DNA of 64,000 nt from Sphingobacterium faecale (GCF_016746095.1 NZ_JAERTY010000015.1:1-64000), one strand, 5' to 3'. Shown: positions 16,888 through 25,109, counted from the stretch's first letter. Translations and numbers: made by a program. Notes: a model not told the origin generated them from the sequence alone.

Positions 16888-17030
16888 GGGTGTACGAAGC
16901 ATTCACAATTCATTGGGAAACAACAACACAGACCTAGGAATTCACTAAGCCACTACAACTATTAGGATACTTACAACAGACGTCAGAAACTTTTATCTCC
17001 CATACCAATACGTCTAGCAAACAACACACA

Positions 17031-17089
17031 ACTGCGGTAGCCTTGGCAAAAAAGATAAAACCGGCAAAATCGCTAAGGTTATACGCAGT
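17031..17089. repeat. Imperfect inverted repeat upstream of the sigma gene
   Basis: ACTGCGGTAGCCTTGGC at 17031-17047 faces GC-TAAGG-TTATACGCAGT at 17072-17089, making a long imperfect stem ending 30 nt before the sigma-factor ATG. It could be an RNA structure, an operator or an attenuator. No TAnnTTTG box with good spacing is seen here; TTATTTTG at 17089-17096 is the nearest. Confidence 0.5.
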
Positions 17090-17119
17090 TATTTTGACAG
17101 CACGCTAAACAATTAAAAC

Positions 17120-17920
17120 ATGAAGCTATGCAACACACAGCTCCACCTCTCCTTGCTCAAGGAGGGTAAGGAAAAAGGTTTGGATTATTTTTACCAAAAG
17201 TACTTCGACACATTCTGCTATCGGGCCGAACGTGCCACCGAAGACTTATGTGCAGCAGAGAGTATTGTACAGGAGGCTTTCTTTCGTCTGTGGCTCTTCC
17301 GAGAGCAGATCAAAGACAGTGAAGCCGTATTTAACTTTCTAAAGAAACAGATCCGAGCGGCGATTGGTATATACTACACCAAAACTAGGAATAGATTTCA
17401 ACGTAGTCTATTACGTTTAGATAGTATTGAAGACTATCAGGAATTCATGTTGGGTTACGATATGGAAACTGAGGATGAAATAGATACAGTTTATTTAGAA
17501 CAACTGGAGGAGGAGAAACAAAGTCAGCTTGAAAAACTCAATAAACTACTCCCCTTCCTCTCCGAACAGCAACAGAATTTCATCAAATTATGTTTACGAT
17601 ACAGCTTTAATTATGAACGAATTGCCTACTACCTAGGTGGAATATCGGATTATGAAGTCAGTTTACAAGTAGAAAAAACAATTAATGCCCTACGTCAGAT
17701 ATTTCAAAGCCAGGACAAACTCAATATCCTCAACACCCCTAGCTCAATAAAGTTAGAAGGCGAATTTTCGGCAGAACAGGCCGAAGTCTTACGTATGCGC
17801 TATGAACTTCAGATGTCATTCGATGAGATCTCAGAATCACTCCAACTAAGTTCATCCCTCGTCAAAAAAATATTTATAGAAGCACGAGCTAAAGTTAAAT
17901 CCACTAAAAAGACAGCATAA
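17120..17920 (+). CDS. ECF-type RNA polymerase sigma factor paired with nuclease-dead Cas12f
   Basis: 266 aa, against about 190 for ordinary ECF sigmas. Residues about 11-95 are sigma region 2 (LDYFYQKYFDTFCYRAERAT, ESIVQEAFFRLWLFREQI). An acidic linker (110-135) precedes a sigma-4-like block (about 136-195, LNKLLPFLSEQQQNFIKLCL, YERIAYYLGG). A further C-terminal block (about 211-260, LEGEFSAEQAEVLRMRYELQ, SFDEISESLQLSSSLVKKIF) looks like a second sigma-4/HTH. It should recruit core RNA polymerase. The Cas12f-like gene begins 3 nt after its stop, so the two are translated as a pair. Promoter specificity may be supplied by the guide RNA rather than by region 4. Confidence 0.85.
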   Translation: MKLCNTQLHLSLLKEGKEKGLDYFYQKYFDTFCYRAERATEDLCAAESIVQEAFFRLWLFREQIKDSEAVFNFLKKQIRAAIGIYYTKTRNRFQRSLLRLDSIEDYQEFMLGYDMETEDEIDTVYLEQLEEEKQSQLEKLNKLLPFLSEQQQNFIKLCLRYSFNYERIAYYLGGISDYEVSLQVEKTINALRQIFQSQDKLNILNTPSSIKLEGEFSAEQAEVLRMRYELQMSFDEISESLQLSSSLVKKIFIEARAKVKSTKKTA

Positions 17921-17923
17921 ATC

Positions 17924-19018
17924 ATGGAAAAAGACACTATTGTACTCACCAGAAAAATACAGTTACATATTGATTCGGACGACAAGGAAAAACGAGCCGA
18001 ATATTACAAGACGCTATTCGAGTGGCAGGATGTCGTATTCCGCGGAGCTAATATGGTGATGTCTCACCAGTACATACAAGAGCAGATGAAAGACCTGATC
18101 TACTTACAGGATGACGTAAAAATCAAACTAGCCGACCGCAACAAGGATGAAGAAGGCATACTAAATACATCACGAATGAATACGACCTATAAAATATTGT
18201 CCCGTTATTTTAAGGGCAAGATCCACTCCGATATCCTGTCCTGTATCAACATGACGCTGATAAAAACCTTCAATACCGAAAGGCTAGACTATTGGAAAGG
18301 TACCAAGTCCCTACGTAACTACAAAAAGGATATGCCCATTCCTTTTTCCGGCAGCCAGATCAAACTCCATAAGGATGAAAATAACAGAGATTTTAGGTTC
18401 ACACTTTTCAAAATTCCTTTCCGAACGTACCTTGGCAAAGACCGATCGGACAAACGAGTATTATTACAGCGCGCACTCGTAGGGCAGATCAAGATCTGCG
18501 GAAGCTCTATCAAGATCGTAAAAGGTAAGATTTTCTTACTAATCGCTCTGGAAATGCCTAAAAAGCAACAGGAACTAAAAGATCATATTATTGCCGAGGC
18601 CTCATTAGCTGTTGAGCATCCCATCACGGTACAGATTGAAAAAGAGAATTTTCAAATCGGGAATAAAGAAGAGTTTCTCTACCGTCGTATCGCAATACAA
18701 TCGGCCAGACATCGTATCCAACGGGCTGCAACGTTCTCCAGAGGCGGCCACGGACGTAAGAAGAAACTAAAAAGTCTAGATCAATACAACGAAAAGGAGA
18801 AAAAATACGTAGACAACAAACTTCACCTCTACAGCCGTAGATTGATAGACATCTGTATCAAGGCGCAAGCAGGCACTCTCCTGCTCGTCAACCAAAGTCT
18901 AAAGGAAGAAGTCGCTAAAGAAGACGAATTCCTCCTCCGAAATTGGTCTTACTATGGGCTTATCGAAAAAATAAAATATAAAGCTGATATAGCAGGAATA
19001 CAAGTTATTACGGAATAA
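17924..19018 (+). CDS. Nuclease-dead Cas12f/TnpB-family RNA-guided protein
   Basis: 364 aa. The C-terminal half is clearly Cas12f/TnpB: SSIKIVKGKIFLLIALEMP (about 194-212), GRKKKLKSLDQYNEKEKKYV and HLYSRRLIDICIKAQAGTLL (277-320), and the type V-F hallmark LLRNWSYYGLIEKIKYKADI (337-356). The RuvC-I GIDLG site is replaced by EASLAVEHP (Asp position is S227), and the RuvC-II Glu position by VNQSL (N323). The protein stops at GIQVITE, just where the Cys4 zinc finger and RuvC-III Asp normally follow. So it should bind guide RNA and DNA but not cleave. It is the partner of the sigma factor upstream; the guide array lies 5' of both. TnpB-derived repressors (TldR) are the main alternative class. Confidence 0.88.
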   Translation: MEKDTIVLTRKIQLHIDSDDKEKRAEYYKTLFEWQDVVFRGANMVMSHQYIQEQMKDLIYLQDDVKIKLADRNKDEEGILNTSRMNTTYKILSRYFKGKIHSDILSCINMTLIKTFNTERLDYWKGTKSLRNYKKDMPIPFSGSQIKLHKDENNRDFRFTLFKIPFRTYLGKDRSDKRVLLQRALVGQIKICGSSIKIVKGKIFLLIALEMPKKQQELKDHIIAEASLAVEHPITVQIEKENFQIGNKEEFLYRRIAIQSARHRIQRAATFSRGGHGRKKKLKSLDQYNEKEKKYVDNKLHLYSRRLIDICIKAQAGTLLLVNQSLKEEVAKEDEFLLRNWSYYGLIEKIKYKADIAGIQVITE

Positions 19019-19022
19019 ATAT

Positions 19023-19049
19023 AGGGCTGTTTCAAATGAGACAGTCCCC
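19023..19049 (+). terminator. Probable terminator after the Cas12f-like gene
   Basis: CTGTTTC/GAGACAG stem extended by GGG/CCC with a bulge, directly after the stop codon; no strong T run. The next gene is convergent. Confidence 0.5.
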
Positions 19050-20284
19050 TATCTATTATAAGGATATTCCTGTATCCAATTGAACCCACGCTTCCTCAGC
19101 TCAAAGTCCTCTGGTTTCTGCTTAACTAACTTGATGACTTCTGTACGACTATCAAAAACTTTCTTTAAGAAGACATCGCCATTATCATCAACAGAATAGT
19201 CGAATGTGTAATTATTTAGTGATATTGTCTTGTTGCCAACATCTATTGTTGGCGTTATCGCTATTTTCTTATAGTATTTATCCCGAACACTTTCATAACC
19301 TTCATATTCGAAAACAATAAACATCCAATCCTTGGGAATACTCTTCCGCTCGGTATTATCATCGTCAATACGGTAAATACCATAGAAGGCTGATTTCTTG
19401 AAATAGTGGTCAATTAGCTTATGCCTATTCAACAAGCCTGTAACCTGCTGCGCTACAAAAACAAGAAGAATCATAACTTTGAGTCCGATCATCAGCTTAT
19501 TTTTCCAAGACCGTGTGTATATCGGCCTTTCCAGTAGTTGCAACTGACCAAGACGCCCACGCACCAACAAATTGAACAAAGTTCGGATATAAGGTAAGAG
19601 CAAATAGAGCGATAATAAAAATAAGGCCGTCGAAAGGATCTTGACAGGGACATCAAAAAAATAGTTGGTCGCCATAATATTGATACTCACAGCTGTAGTG
19701 ATCAGCGCCCCGAGTACCATTGTCCTGCGAAACAGCAGGAGACCTGCCAGTACCTCTACGATACCTACGAAAATATTGTAGCCTTTGGAATAACCAAAAT
19801 AGGTCCAAGCCAGTCCCATTGGAGAAAACTCACCCAAAGGTTGCATCAGTCTACCCAGCCCCGGAGGAGGCATCTGCGAGTGAGTCAGCTTGACAACACC
19901 ATAATTGATCAGCATAAATGCGATGTAATATCTCGTAATCGCTGTCAACCAATAGTAACAGGTATTATAGCTCTTCCTGTCTCTATCCAACACAGACCAA
20001 ACCAGGGTCCCTAATACCGCAACAACCAAAAATACCGCCAAAGAAACCCAATCATACGAGGTGTCTCCGCTACCATTAGTATACACTGCGTAGTCATACT
20101 GATAATTTAGAATATGAATTGCAAACCAATGGCATAACTGGCGCATCGGCGTAGTCAGAAACTGAGTCAAATAACCCAACAACGAGAAAGCTCCATTATT
20201 CTTAAACAGGATAAACGAAAGAATGAAAATAAAACTGAAGCGAAAGCCTATTTTCCTTGATAGCGTCCATGATTGGTCAGTCAT
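19049..20284 (-). CDS. DoxX-like polytopic membrane protein
   Basis: 411 aa with about eight hydrophobic helices between residues 12 and 290, then a soluble C-terminal 120 residues (LLNRHKLIDHYFKKSAFYG ... FNWIQEYPYNR). The part LLINYGVVKLTHSQMPPPGLG and FVGIVEVLAGLLLFRR resembles the DoxX/quinol-oxidase-subunit-like membrane family. Substrate and partner unknown. It converges on the Cas12f-like gene with a 30-nt gap; there is no evidence that it belongs to that system. Confidence 0.7.
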   Translation of the reverse strand: MTDQSWTLSRKIGFRFSFIFILSFILFKNNGAFSLLGYLTQFLTTPMRQLCHWFAIHILNYQYDYAVYTNGSGDTSYDWVSLAVFLVVAVLGTLVWSVLDRDRKSYNTCYYWLTAITRYYIAFMLINYGVVKLTHSQMPPPGLGRLMQPLGEFSPMGLAWTYFGYSKGYNIFVGIVEVLAGLLLFRRTMVLGALITTAVSINIMATNYFFDVPVKILSTALFLLSLYLLLPYIRTLFNLLVRGRLGQLQLLERPIYTRSWKNKLMIGLKVMILLVFVAQQVTGLLNRHKLIDHYFKKSAFYGIYRIDDDNTERKSIPKDWMFIVFEYEGYESVRDKYYKKIAITPTIDVGNKTISLNNYTFDYSVDDNGDVFLKKVFDSRTEVIKLVKQKPEDFELRKRGFNWIQEYPYNR

Positions 20285-20458
20285 AAGTTAACATATTAAG
20301 TTACTGTTGAAGTTAGTAAAAATCATCCATCTCTATCCACCTTTAACTTTATTTAAGACTTCAATCCTGCCGTTCCTTTTATACCCAATCTTTCCATATC
20401 CACAGTAACAAACATTCCTACTTCGATAGATTTTATGTAGGTTTAAAAAGAAATAGCG

Positions 20459-21511
20459 ATGTATATGTCTATAGAAAACAGTTTTAGTATAATCGGGTGT
20501 ATTCTTTTAGGTTTTATCAGCTCCGTATCTGGACAAGAACTCTATTACTTTACCGATAAAGATTCTATTCAATTGGGGGTAAAATCAGCGACAGAAATAA
20601 TTGTCCCGCTTGGAAGACATAGAATAACGTACGAAATTGATTTTTCTAAACCTATCCTCTCTCCCATCTTTGAATTACCGGGAAGTCTAAACAAATCCCC
20701 ACTCGCGACGGATAATCCCGCTATGCCATCGGCTACGGTATATAATAGAAAAGGGGAGCCTCTTTACTACACCTTGTGGTTTGATAATGGCAGTGATTAT
20801 TTTTCGGAAGACCTACAACGTATTATCGCCTTAGATAATGGAAAAATTGGATTTGCCGACGAGGAGGGAAATATCAAAATCTCCCCTGAATGGGACTTTG
20901 CAATTCCATTCAACTATGGTTATGCAACAGTACTACGCGATGTCAAAAAAGAACGAATAGATGAAGAGCATTGGACTGTAGTGCCAAACTCCTCCAGCTC
21001 ATTCAAAGGATATATGAACAAAAACGGAAATCTGATCACACCGAGCAAAACAAAAAAACATGAAAAAGACTATGTCTTAGAAAATGGGGAATACCTCCCT
21101 TACCCGTTCAGCTATACCAAAGATGAACAAGACATTCTAAAGAGATTTGAAGAATATTACGAGATTATTAATGATATCTCTTTACACAATTATTACAGCT
21201 CGGATCCTAAACCAGAAGTATCCCTACAGTTTGAAATCATAAAAAGACCTACCGAACATTTTCCGTATTACAAGCTTCAAGGCTACCGCAAGCAGCGTAC
21301 AGAAGATGATTATATATTTTTGTTTCATGCCGAGGACCAAACTTTTCACTATATCGATTACCCCTATTCCTTAGAGCAAGAAAATATTAAGCCAATAAAA
21401 GAATACATACTGGAAAACCTGGAAAGAATCATCGAATACGACAAGCAAACGTCTAAACATCAATCATCATATCCCTTTGATATTGACCATGCCTATCAAA
21501 AGTGGAGATAA
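20459..21511 (+). CDS. Exported WG-repeat-like protein
   Basis: 350 aa, not assigned to a pathway. A signal peptide-like N terminus (to about residue 25, SVSGQE) suggests export. The middle resembles WG repeats (IIALDNGKIGFADEEGNIKI ... FNYGYATV ... FKGYMNKNGNLITP), which are beta-rich units of unknown ligand. The last third is rich in aromatic and charged residues. A second Met two codons in is an alternative start. Monocistronic. Confidence 0.7.
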   Translation: MYMSIENSFSIIGCILLGFISSVSGQELYYFTDKDSIQLGVKSATEIIVPLGRHRITYEIDFSKPILSPIFELPGSLNKSPLATDNPAMPSATVYNRKGEPLYYTLWFDNGSDYFSEDLQRIIALDNGKIGFADEEGNIKISPEWDFAIPFNYGYATVLRDVKKERIDEEHWTVVPNSSSSFKGYMNKNGNLITPSKTKKHEKDYVLENGEYLPYPFSYTKDEQDILKRFEEYYEIINDISLHNYYSSDPKPEVSLQFEIIKRPTEHFPYYKLQGYRKQRTEDDYIFLFHAEDQTFHYIDYPYSLEQENIKPIKEYILENLERIIEYDKQTSKHQSSYPFDIDHAYQKWR

Positions 21512-21571
21512 AAACAAAAAGAACAGTATAACAGTAGCCTAAATTTTATTACATGAAGGGGAAATTTGACA

Positions 21572-22927
21572 TTAGTCTACTTTGCTTATAAACCAATCGA
21601 TATATTCTGGCAACTTTGTTCCCAAATAATACGGAAGGTTCAGTAATTTATAAGGCTTTCCATTTGGTGTAACGGTATCCTCAACTCTTAGGTCTCCTCC
21701 ATATATCCGAACTGCGAAATGATGATCCACTCTTTCCAAAAATTGATGAAGAGACTTCAATGAACCTGTAGCACCAGACTTTACTTCAATAGGTATTACC
21801 AACCCCTTGGCAACAAGAAGAGCGTCAACCTCTGCACTGGACTGAGCCTTATCCCTAACCCAAAAGTGAGGCATTGATGTTGAGGAAAACTGTATAGAGA
21901 TCAGCTCTTGTACAATCAAATGAGGAACTAATGCCCCTTTATATGCAGGACTCAAATCTTTCATCGCAAGCATATCAGACTGAATACCTGCCGCATAATT
22001 AATGAGTCCTGTATCTAAGAACTGTAATCTAGGCGACTTCTTAATATCGCTCCGAATCGGAGGAGTCACATCAGTAGTAGGATAAATCAACCTTATAATT
22101 TTAGCATTATCTAAGGTCCGGAATGACTCTCCAATTTCCCGTGAACGGTAGTTTGAATTACCAAAACCCTGAAATTTAACACGTTCATCTAAATACAAAG
22201 GAGCTGTATCCATAATGTGTTTAATAATCTTACGTTCCGTATCATTAGAAGCGTATTTCTCCACATCGTTTTTATATGTCCCCCAAATACTCTCGTATTT
22301 AGAAATAAGGTCAGATAGATTAGATGTTACCAAATCCGCTTTAACAATCTCTGGCATTCCTCCTATGATTGCAAATCTGTGAAATTCATCCATTAAAATC
22401 TGATGAGCAACTTTAGAAACAGGAATTTTATTCAGGTATCCGGCAAGATTAGTCTTACTATTGGCTTCTAGATACTCTTGAAAATTCAAAGGATGCAAAT
22501 ACAAAAACTCAACCCTACCGACTGGAAAACTAGGAATCTCCTGCATAGCAAATTCGAGAAGAGAACCTGCACTAATAACATGTAGTTCTGACATCTCTTC
22601 ATAGAAGTAGCGTAATAATTGAATTGCAGCAGGACTCTCTTGAATCTCGTCTATAAAGAGAATGGTATCTGAAATGTCCTTCGAAGGAACTTCGTGAACA
22701 AGAAAGAGAGCTTCAACAATGTCTTGTACATTATCAAAGTTTTCAAAATATCGTCGATCTGCGGGCTTTTCTAAATTAAGAATAATACGATGCTTGTATT
22801 TCTTTGAAAAATCACGTATTAAAGTCGTTTTACCAACCTGCCTTGCTCCTCGTAAAATCAAAGGCTTTCGATCTACACGACCTCTCCAATTATCCAAAAA
22901 CCCCTGAATAGCTCTCTTGAATTCCAT
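21572..22927 (-). CDS. AAA-type ATPase with DUF4143 domain
   Basis: 451 aa. Walker A GARQVGKTT (about residues 27-35), Walker B ILFIDEIQE, an arginine-rich sensor region, then a C-terminal DUF4143 domain (ending near PIEVKSGATGSLKSL, which resembles a PD-(D/E)xK-like E-V-K signature). Proteins of this kind are abundant in Bacteroidota with no settled function; several are suspected of mobile-element or defence roles. The ATG at 22927 starts EFKRAIQGFLDNW, the usual family N terminus; a TATATTTG -7 box lies 33 nt upstream (22960-22967, minus strand). Confidence 0.85.
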   Translation of the reverse strand: MEFKRAIQGFLDNWRGRVDRKPLILRGARQVGKTTLIRDFSKKYKHRIILNLEKPADRRYFENFDNVQDIVEALFLVHEVPSKDISDTILFIDEIQESPAAIQLLRYFYEEMSELHVISAGSLLEFAMQEIPSFPVGRVEFLYLHPLNFQEYLEANSKTNLAGYLNKIPVSKVAHQILMDEFHRFAIIGGMPEIVKADLVTSNLSDLISKYESIWGTYKNDVEKYASNDTERKIIKHIMDTAPLYLDERVKFQGFGNSNYRSREIGESFRTLDNAKIIRLIYPTTDVTPPIRSDIKKSPRLQFLDTGLINYAAGIQSDMLAMKDLSPAYKGALVPHLIVQELISIQFSSTSMPHFWVRDKAQSSAEVDALLVAKGLVIPIEVKSGATGSLKSLHQFLERVDHHFAVRIYGGDLRVEDTVTPNGKPYKLLNLPYYLGTKLPEYIDWFISKVD

Positions 22928-22942
22928 AACAAAAGTTAAAAA

Positions 22943-23075
22943 TGTAACAAAAGCAAACCCAAATATACACACTTATTGTCACAAAATAAACCCAGTTTTA
23001 TCCAATATCTGTAATAAAATAAAGCCAGTATCAACAAACTATTGTAACAAAGTAAGGCCAAATTAAAAAACAAGA
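22943..23075. repeat. Four degenerate 33-34-bp tandem repeats upstream of the ATPase
   Basis: TGTAACAAAA, TGTCACAAAATAAACCCAGT, TGTAATAAAATAAAGCCAGT and TGTAACAAAGTAAGGCCAAA begin at 22943, 22977, 23010 and 23043, a period of 34, 33 and 33 bp (about three helical turns). They overlap the ATPase promoter region and extend upstream; an iterated binding site is plausible. Confidence 0.55.
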
Positions 23076-23187
23076 AGATAAAACTTCTTTCGATCCACAG
23101 TTTATTTCCATAACCTTCCCACTTTAAAAGAAACTAAAAAATCAACGGCAAATTCCTAAATTTGAGCAATACAGCATTCGTACACAC

Positions 23188-24363
23188 ATGGACAGAAACA
23201 CGCCTACCTTTATATCCCTAACCGGAGAAAACAGCCACAAAATAGTAATCCCTCCCGGACAGGGGAGTTTTTCTATAGGAACGAAAAATATGTCCAAAGG
23301 GAAATACGATGTACTGGTTATGGAAGGTAGCGCAATCAACTGGGATGTATTCAACGAAATGTACACACCACATGGAAAACAAAATGCAGATCGTTATCCT
23401 AATGGTGACTGGCCTCGTTTTTTCTATTACTCGGGAGATGATACAGGTTTCATCCAATGGTCGGAAAAGCGAAGGATAGAAAACCTGAACTGGGCTCCGA
23501 TAGGCCCAATGAGAGCAGACCTCAGCAAGGCCGACATCTATGAACTCAGCATCCACGCTACAGCCAATCCGATCGAATTAATACTGAGCGAAAATATCAA
23601 AAAACTACACCTCTCCGGCAATCTGGCCAACATACAGATTAAAGCCAGTCCTGGTACTACGCTCGTACAATTTGCTCCAGATACCGGTACAGCAGCTGAT
23701 AACAACTACAGCTTACCGGAATTCCCATCATTACAGATAGCATCCTCCGTACATGTAGATAATACTGTGATCGGGGCAGCAGTCGACTGTAGCAGCTTAT
23801 TGCAGTTCAAAAACATACAAAGTCTGAATCTGAGCGGTAATATCACCAATCTACAGGCTATCGCCCAACTACATGAGCTCGAATATCTGGGATTACGGAC
23901 GATGCCCGATCTAACAGGCATGCCAGCACTGAAAATATGGCAAAAACTCAAAAGCTTCATCGGTTGGAATATCGAGGAGACACAAGGTAAGATCCTACAA
24001 CAGGAACTTAAAAAACTGCTTAAAGAACGGGAGATGGAATACTCCTCCGTATCGAAGCTGCGTAAAAAAATATGGTTTACAACCGAATATGGAATCCCAT
24101 TTACCAATTGGGAAGGAAAAAATGCCAAAATCGCAACCAAAGCATACAAATCGGCACTTAAAGTAATAGGTAAAGCGAAGACGGAAGCAGAAGTGGAACA
24201 AGCTATTATCGAATTGATAGACCTGATCAATACCTTGTCCAATATAGAAACTGTCGAGCGAGAAGATACAGGTACTGCCGTAGGGCAACTCGTTGCTTCT
24301 TCCCGACTCGACCTGCCACAGGAACTCGCCGCACAATGGTTTGATGACAGACGGGACTTTTAA
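23188..24363 (+). CDS. Leucine-rich-repeat-like cytoplasmic protein
   Basis: 391 aa, no signal peptide. Residues about 115-265 carry irregular leucine-rich strands (IKKLHLSGNLANI, IQSLNLSGNITNLQAIAQLHELEYLGL). The C-terminal 120 residues are helical and charged (KILQQELKKLLKEREM ... VEQAIIELIDLINTL) and end with an acidic tail. Similar proteins occur in Bacteroidota; function unknown. Stop is 6 nt from the convergent NlpC/P60 gene. Confidence 0.7.
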   Translation: MDRNTPTFISLTGENSHKIVIPPGQGSFSIGTKNMSKGKYDVLVMEGSAINWDVFNEMYTPHGKQNADRYPNGDWPRFFYYSGDDTGFIQWSEKRRIENLNWAPIGPMRADLSKADIYELSIHATANPIELILSENIKKLHLSGNLANIQIKASPGTTLVQFAPDTGTAADNNYSLPEFPSLQIASSVHVDNTVIGAAVDCSSLLQFKNIQSLNLSGNITNLQAIAQLHELEYLGLRTMPDLTGMPALKIWQKLKSFIGWNIEETQGKILQQELKKLLKEREMEYSSVSKLRKKIWFTTEYGIPFTNWEGKNAKIATKAYKSALKVIGKAKTEAEVEQAIIELIDLINTLSNIETVEREDTGTAVGQLVASSRLDLPQELAAQWFDDRRDF

Positions 24364-24369
24364 CGAGAC

Positions 24370-24933
24370 CTAGCTTGTAGGTGTACCGCAACGCTTCAGA
24401 TACTTGTAATACCACACATCTTTAAGATTCGAAATAACGACTCCCTGTTTGGTGGATACATGTACAAACTTTCCATTGTGCAGGTAAACACCCACGTGAT
24501 CTATATCCCGTCCTCCAAAAGAAAAAAACACTAAATCTCCTTCCTTAAGTTGGTCATCATACTTTCGCTTGATCCGCTCCGCCATATCGCGCGAGGTACG
24601 GGGCAGGTCTTTACGGTACACTTCATTGTATACCATCCCCACAAAAGCAGAACAGTCGATTCCCGAGCGTGTCAACCCTCCCATACGATGCGGGCTTCCG
24701 ATCCAATCATCAATAAAAGAGTAAAGATCTGCATTCAGTGATTTTGAATCTGTACCCAACAAATCTGCATAATATGCAGTTAAATTACCTTTGTTTTTCT
24801 TGCCTGCCAAAGTGCCACTCCCTACCGTCGGTTTATGATTATTTCCGTAAAGCGTCTTCTTTTTAGCACCACAGGATGCAAAAACAAAGGGAACGAGGAG
24901 TAGTAAAATAAATAAGTGTTTCGTTAGTGTCAT
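24370..24933 (-). CDS. NlpC/P60-family peptidoglycan endopeptidase lipoprotein
   Basis: 187 aa. Lipoprotein signal peptide ends FVFASC (Cys20). The C-terminal NlpC/P60 domain has the catalytic Cys in SGIDCSAFVGMVY (about 92-104), His in RDIDHVGVYLHNG and the third polar residue in KFVHVSTKQGVVIS. It probably cleaves peptide stems of murein from the outer membrane side. Length is typical of the Spr/MepS type. Regulation not visible. Confidence 0.92.
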   Translation of the reverse strand: MTLTKHLFILLLLVPFVFASCGAKKKTLYGNNHKPTVGSGTLAGKKNKGNLTAYYADLLGTDSKSLNADLYSFIDDWIGSPHRMGGLTRSGIDCSAFVGMVYNEVYRKDLPRTSRDMAERIKRKYDDQLKEGDLVFFSFGGRDIDHVGVYLHNGKFVHVSTKQGVVISNLKDVWYYKYLKRCGTPTS

Positions 24934-25109
24934 AGCGTATCCTCCTATTTATTACGAATATAATAGCTCACAATAATACTATAAAACATATAGTTTTCCA
25001 CATATGTGATTTAAACATGACCCATTTCAAACATAAAACACTCCTAAATGATAGTGGTTTCTTTAAAACCTTTTCTATCCTTTCTCCCATTTCACTGATA
25101 TTTTTCTTT

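Larger units (their letters stand above)
15155..16927 (+). CRISPR. Degenerate CRISPR-like guide array, about 11 repeats of 36 nt
   Basis: Repeats begin CCTGTAGATG and end AGGGTAGTAACAAC with TCACAATTTGT between. Uninterrupted copies: 15281-15316, 15564-15599, 16445-16480, 16729-16764, 16794-16829 (last with divergent 3' end). Copies split by a palindromic insert: 15155-15249, 15347-15534, 15629-15797, 16255-16417, about 16508-16698, and a 3' half ending at 16927. Spacers are unique and 27-31 nt: 15250-15280, 15317-15346, 15535-15563, 15600-15628, 16418-16444, 16699-16728, 16765-16793, plus less well bounded ones after 15797, 16480, 16829 and 16927. With repeat 5' of spacer, orientation matches a Cas12f crRNA read on the plus strand. 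No Cas1/Cas2. No spacer has a convincing match elsewhere in the window. Confidence 0.8.

Noticed and set aside
16509-16902. Short minus-strand frames (62 and 61 codons) across the second half-array
   Set aside because: Composed of palindrome and repeat sequence; no protein-like pattern.
15155-16927. Interpretation as an adaptive CRISPR immune array
   Set aside because: No Cas1/Cas2, effector lacks nuclease residues, repeats are degenerate and interrupted; a fixed regulatory guide bank fits better, though spacer origin is untested.
17924-19018. Interpretation as an IS605-type transposon TnpB
   Set aside because: No TnpA, no IS ends or omega-RNA-like 3' overlap seen; NWSYY/IKYKA block, tracr-like RNA and linked sigma gene favour the Cas12f side.
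19077-19088. 10-nt identity between the 3' end of the fourth spacer and the 3' end of the DoxX-like gene
   Set aside because: At the distal end of the spacer, inside a coding region, no flanking match.
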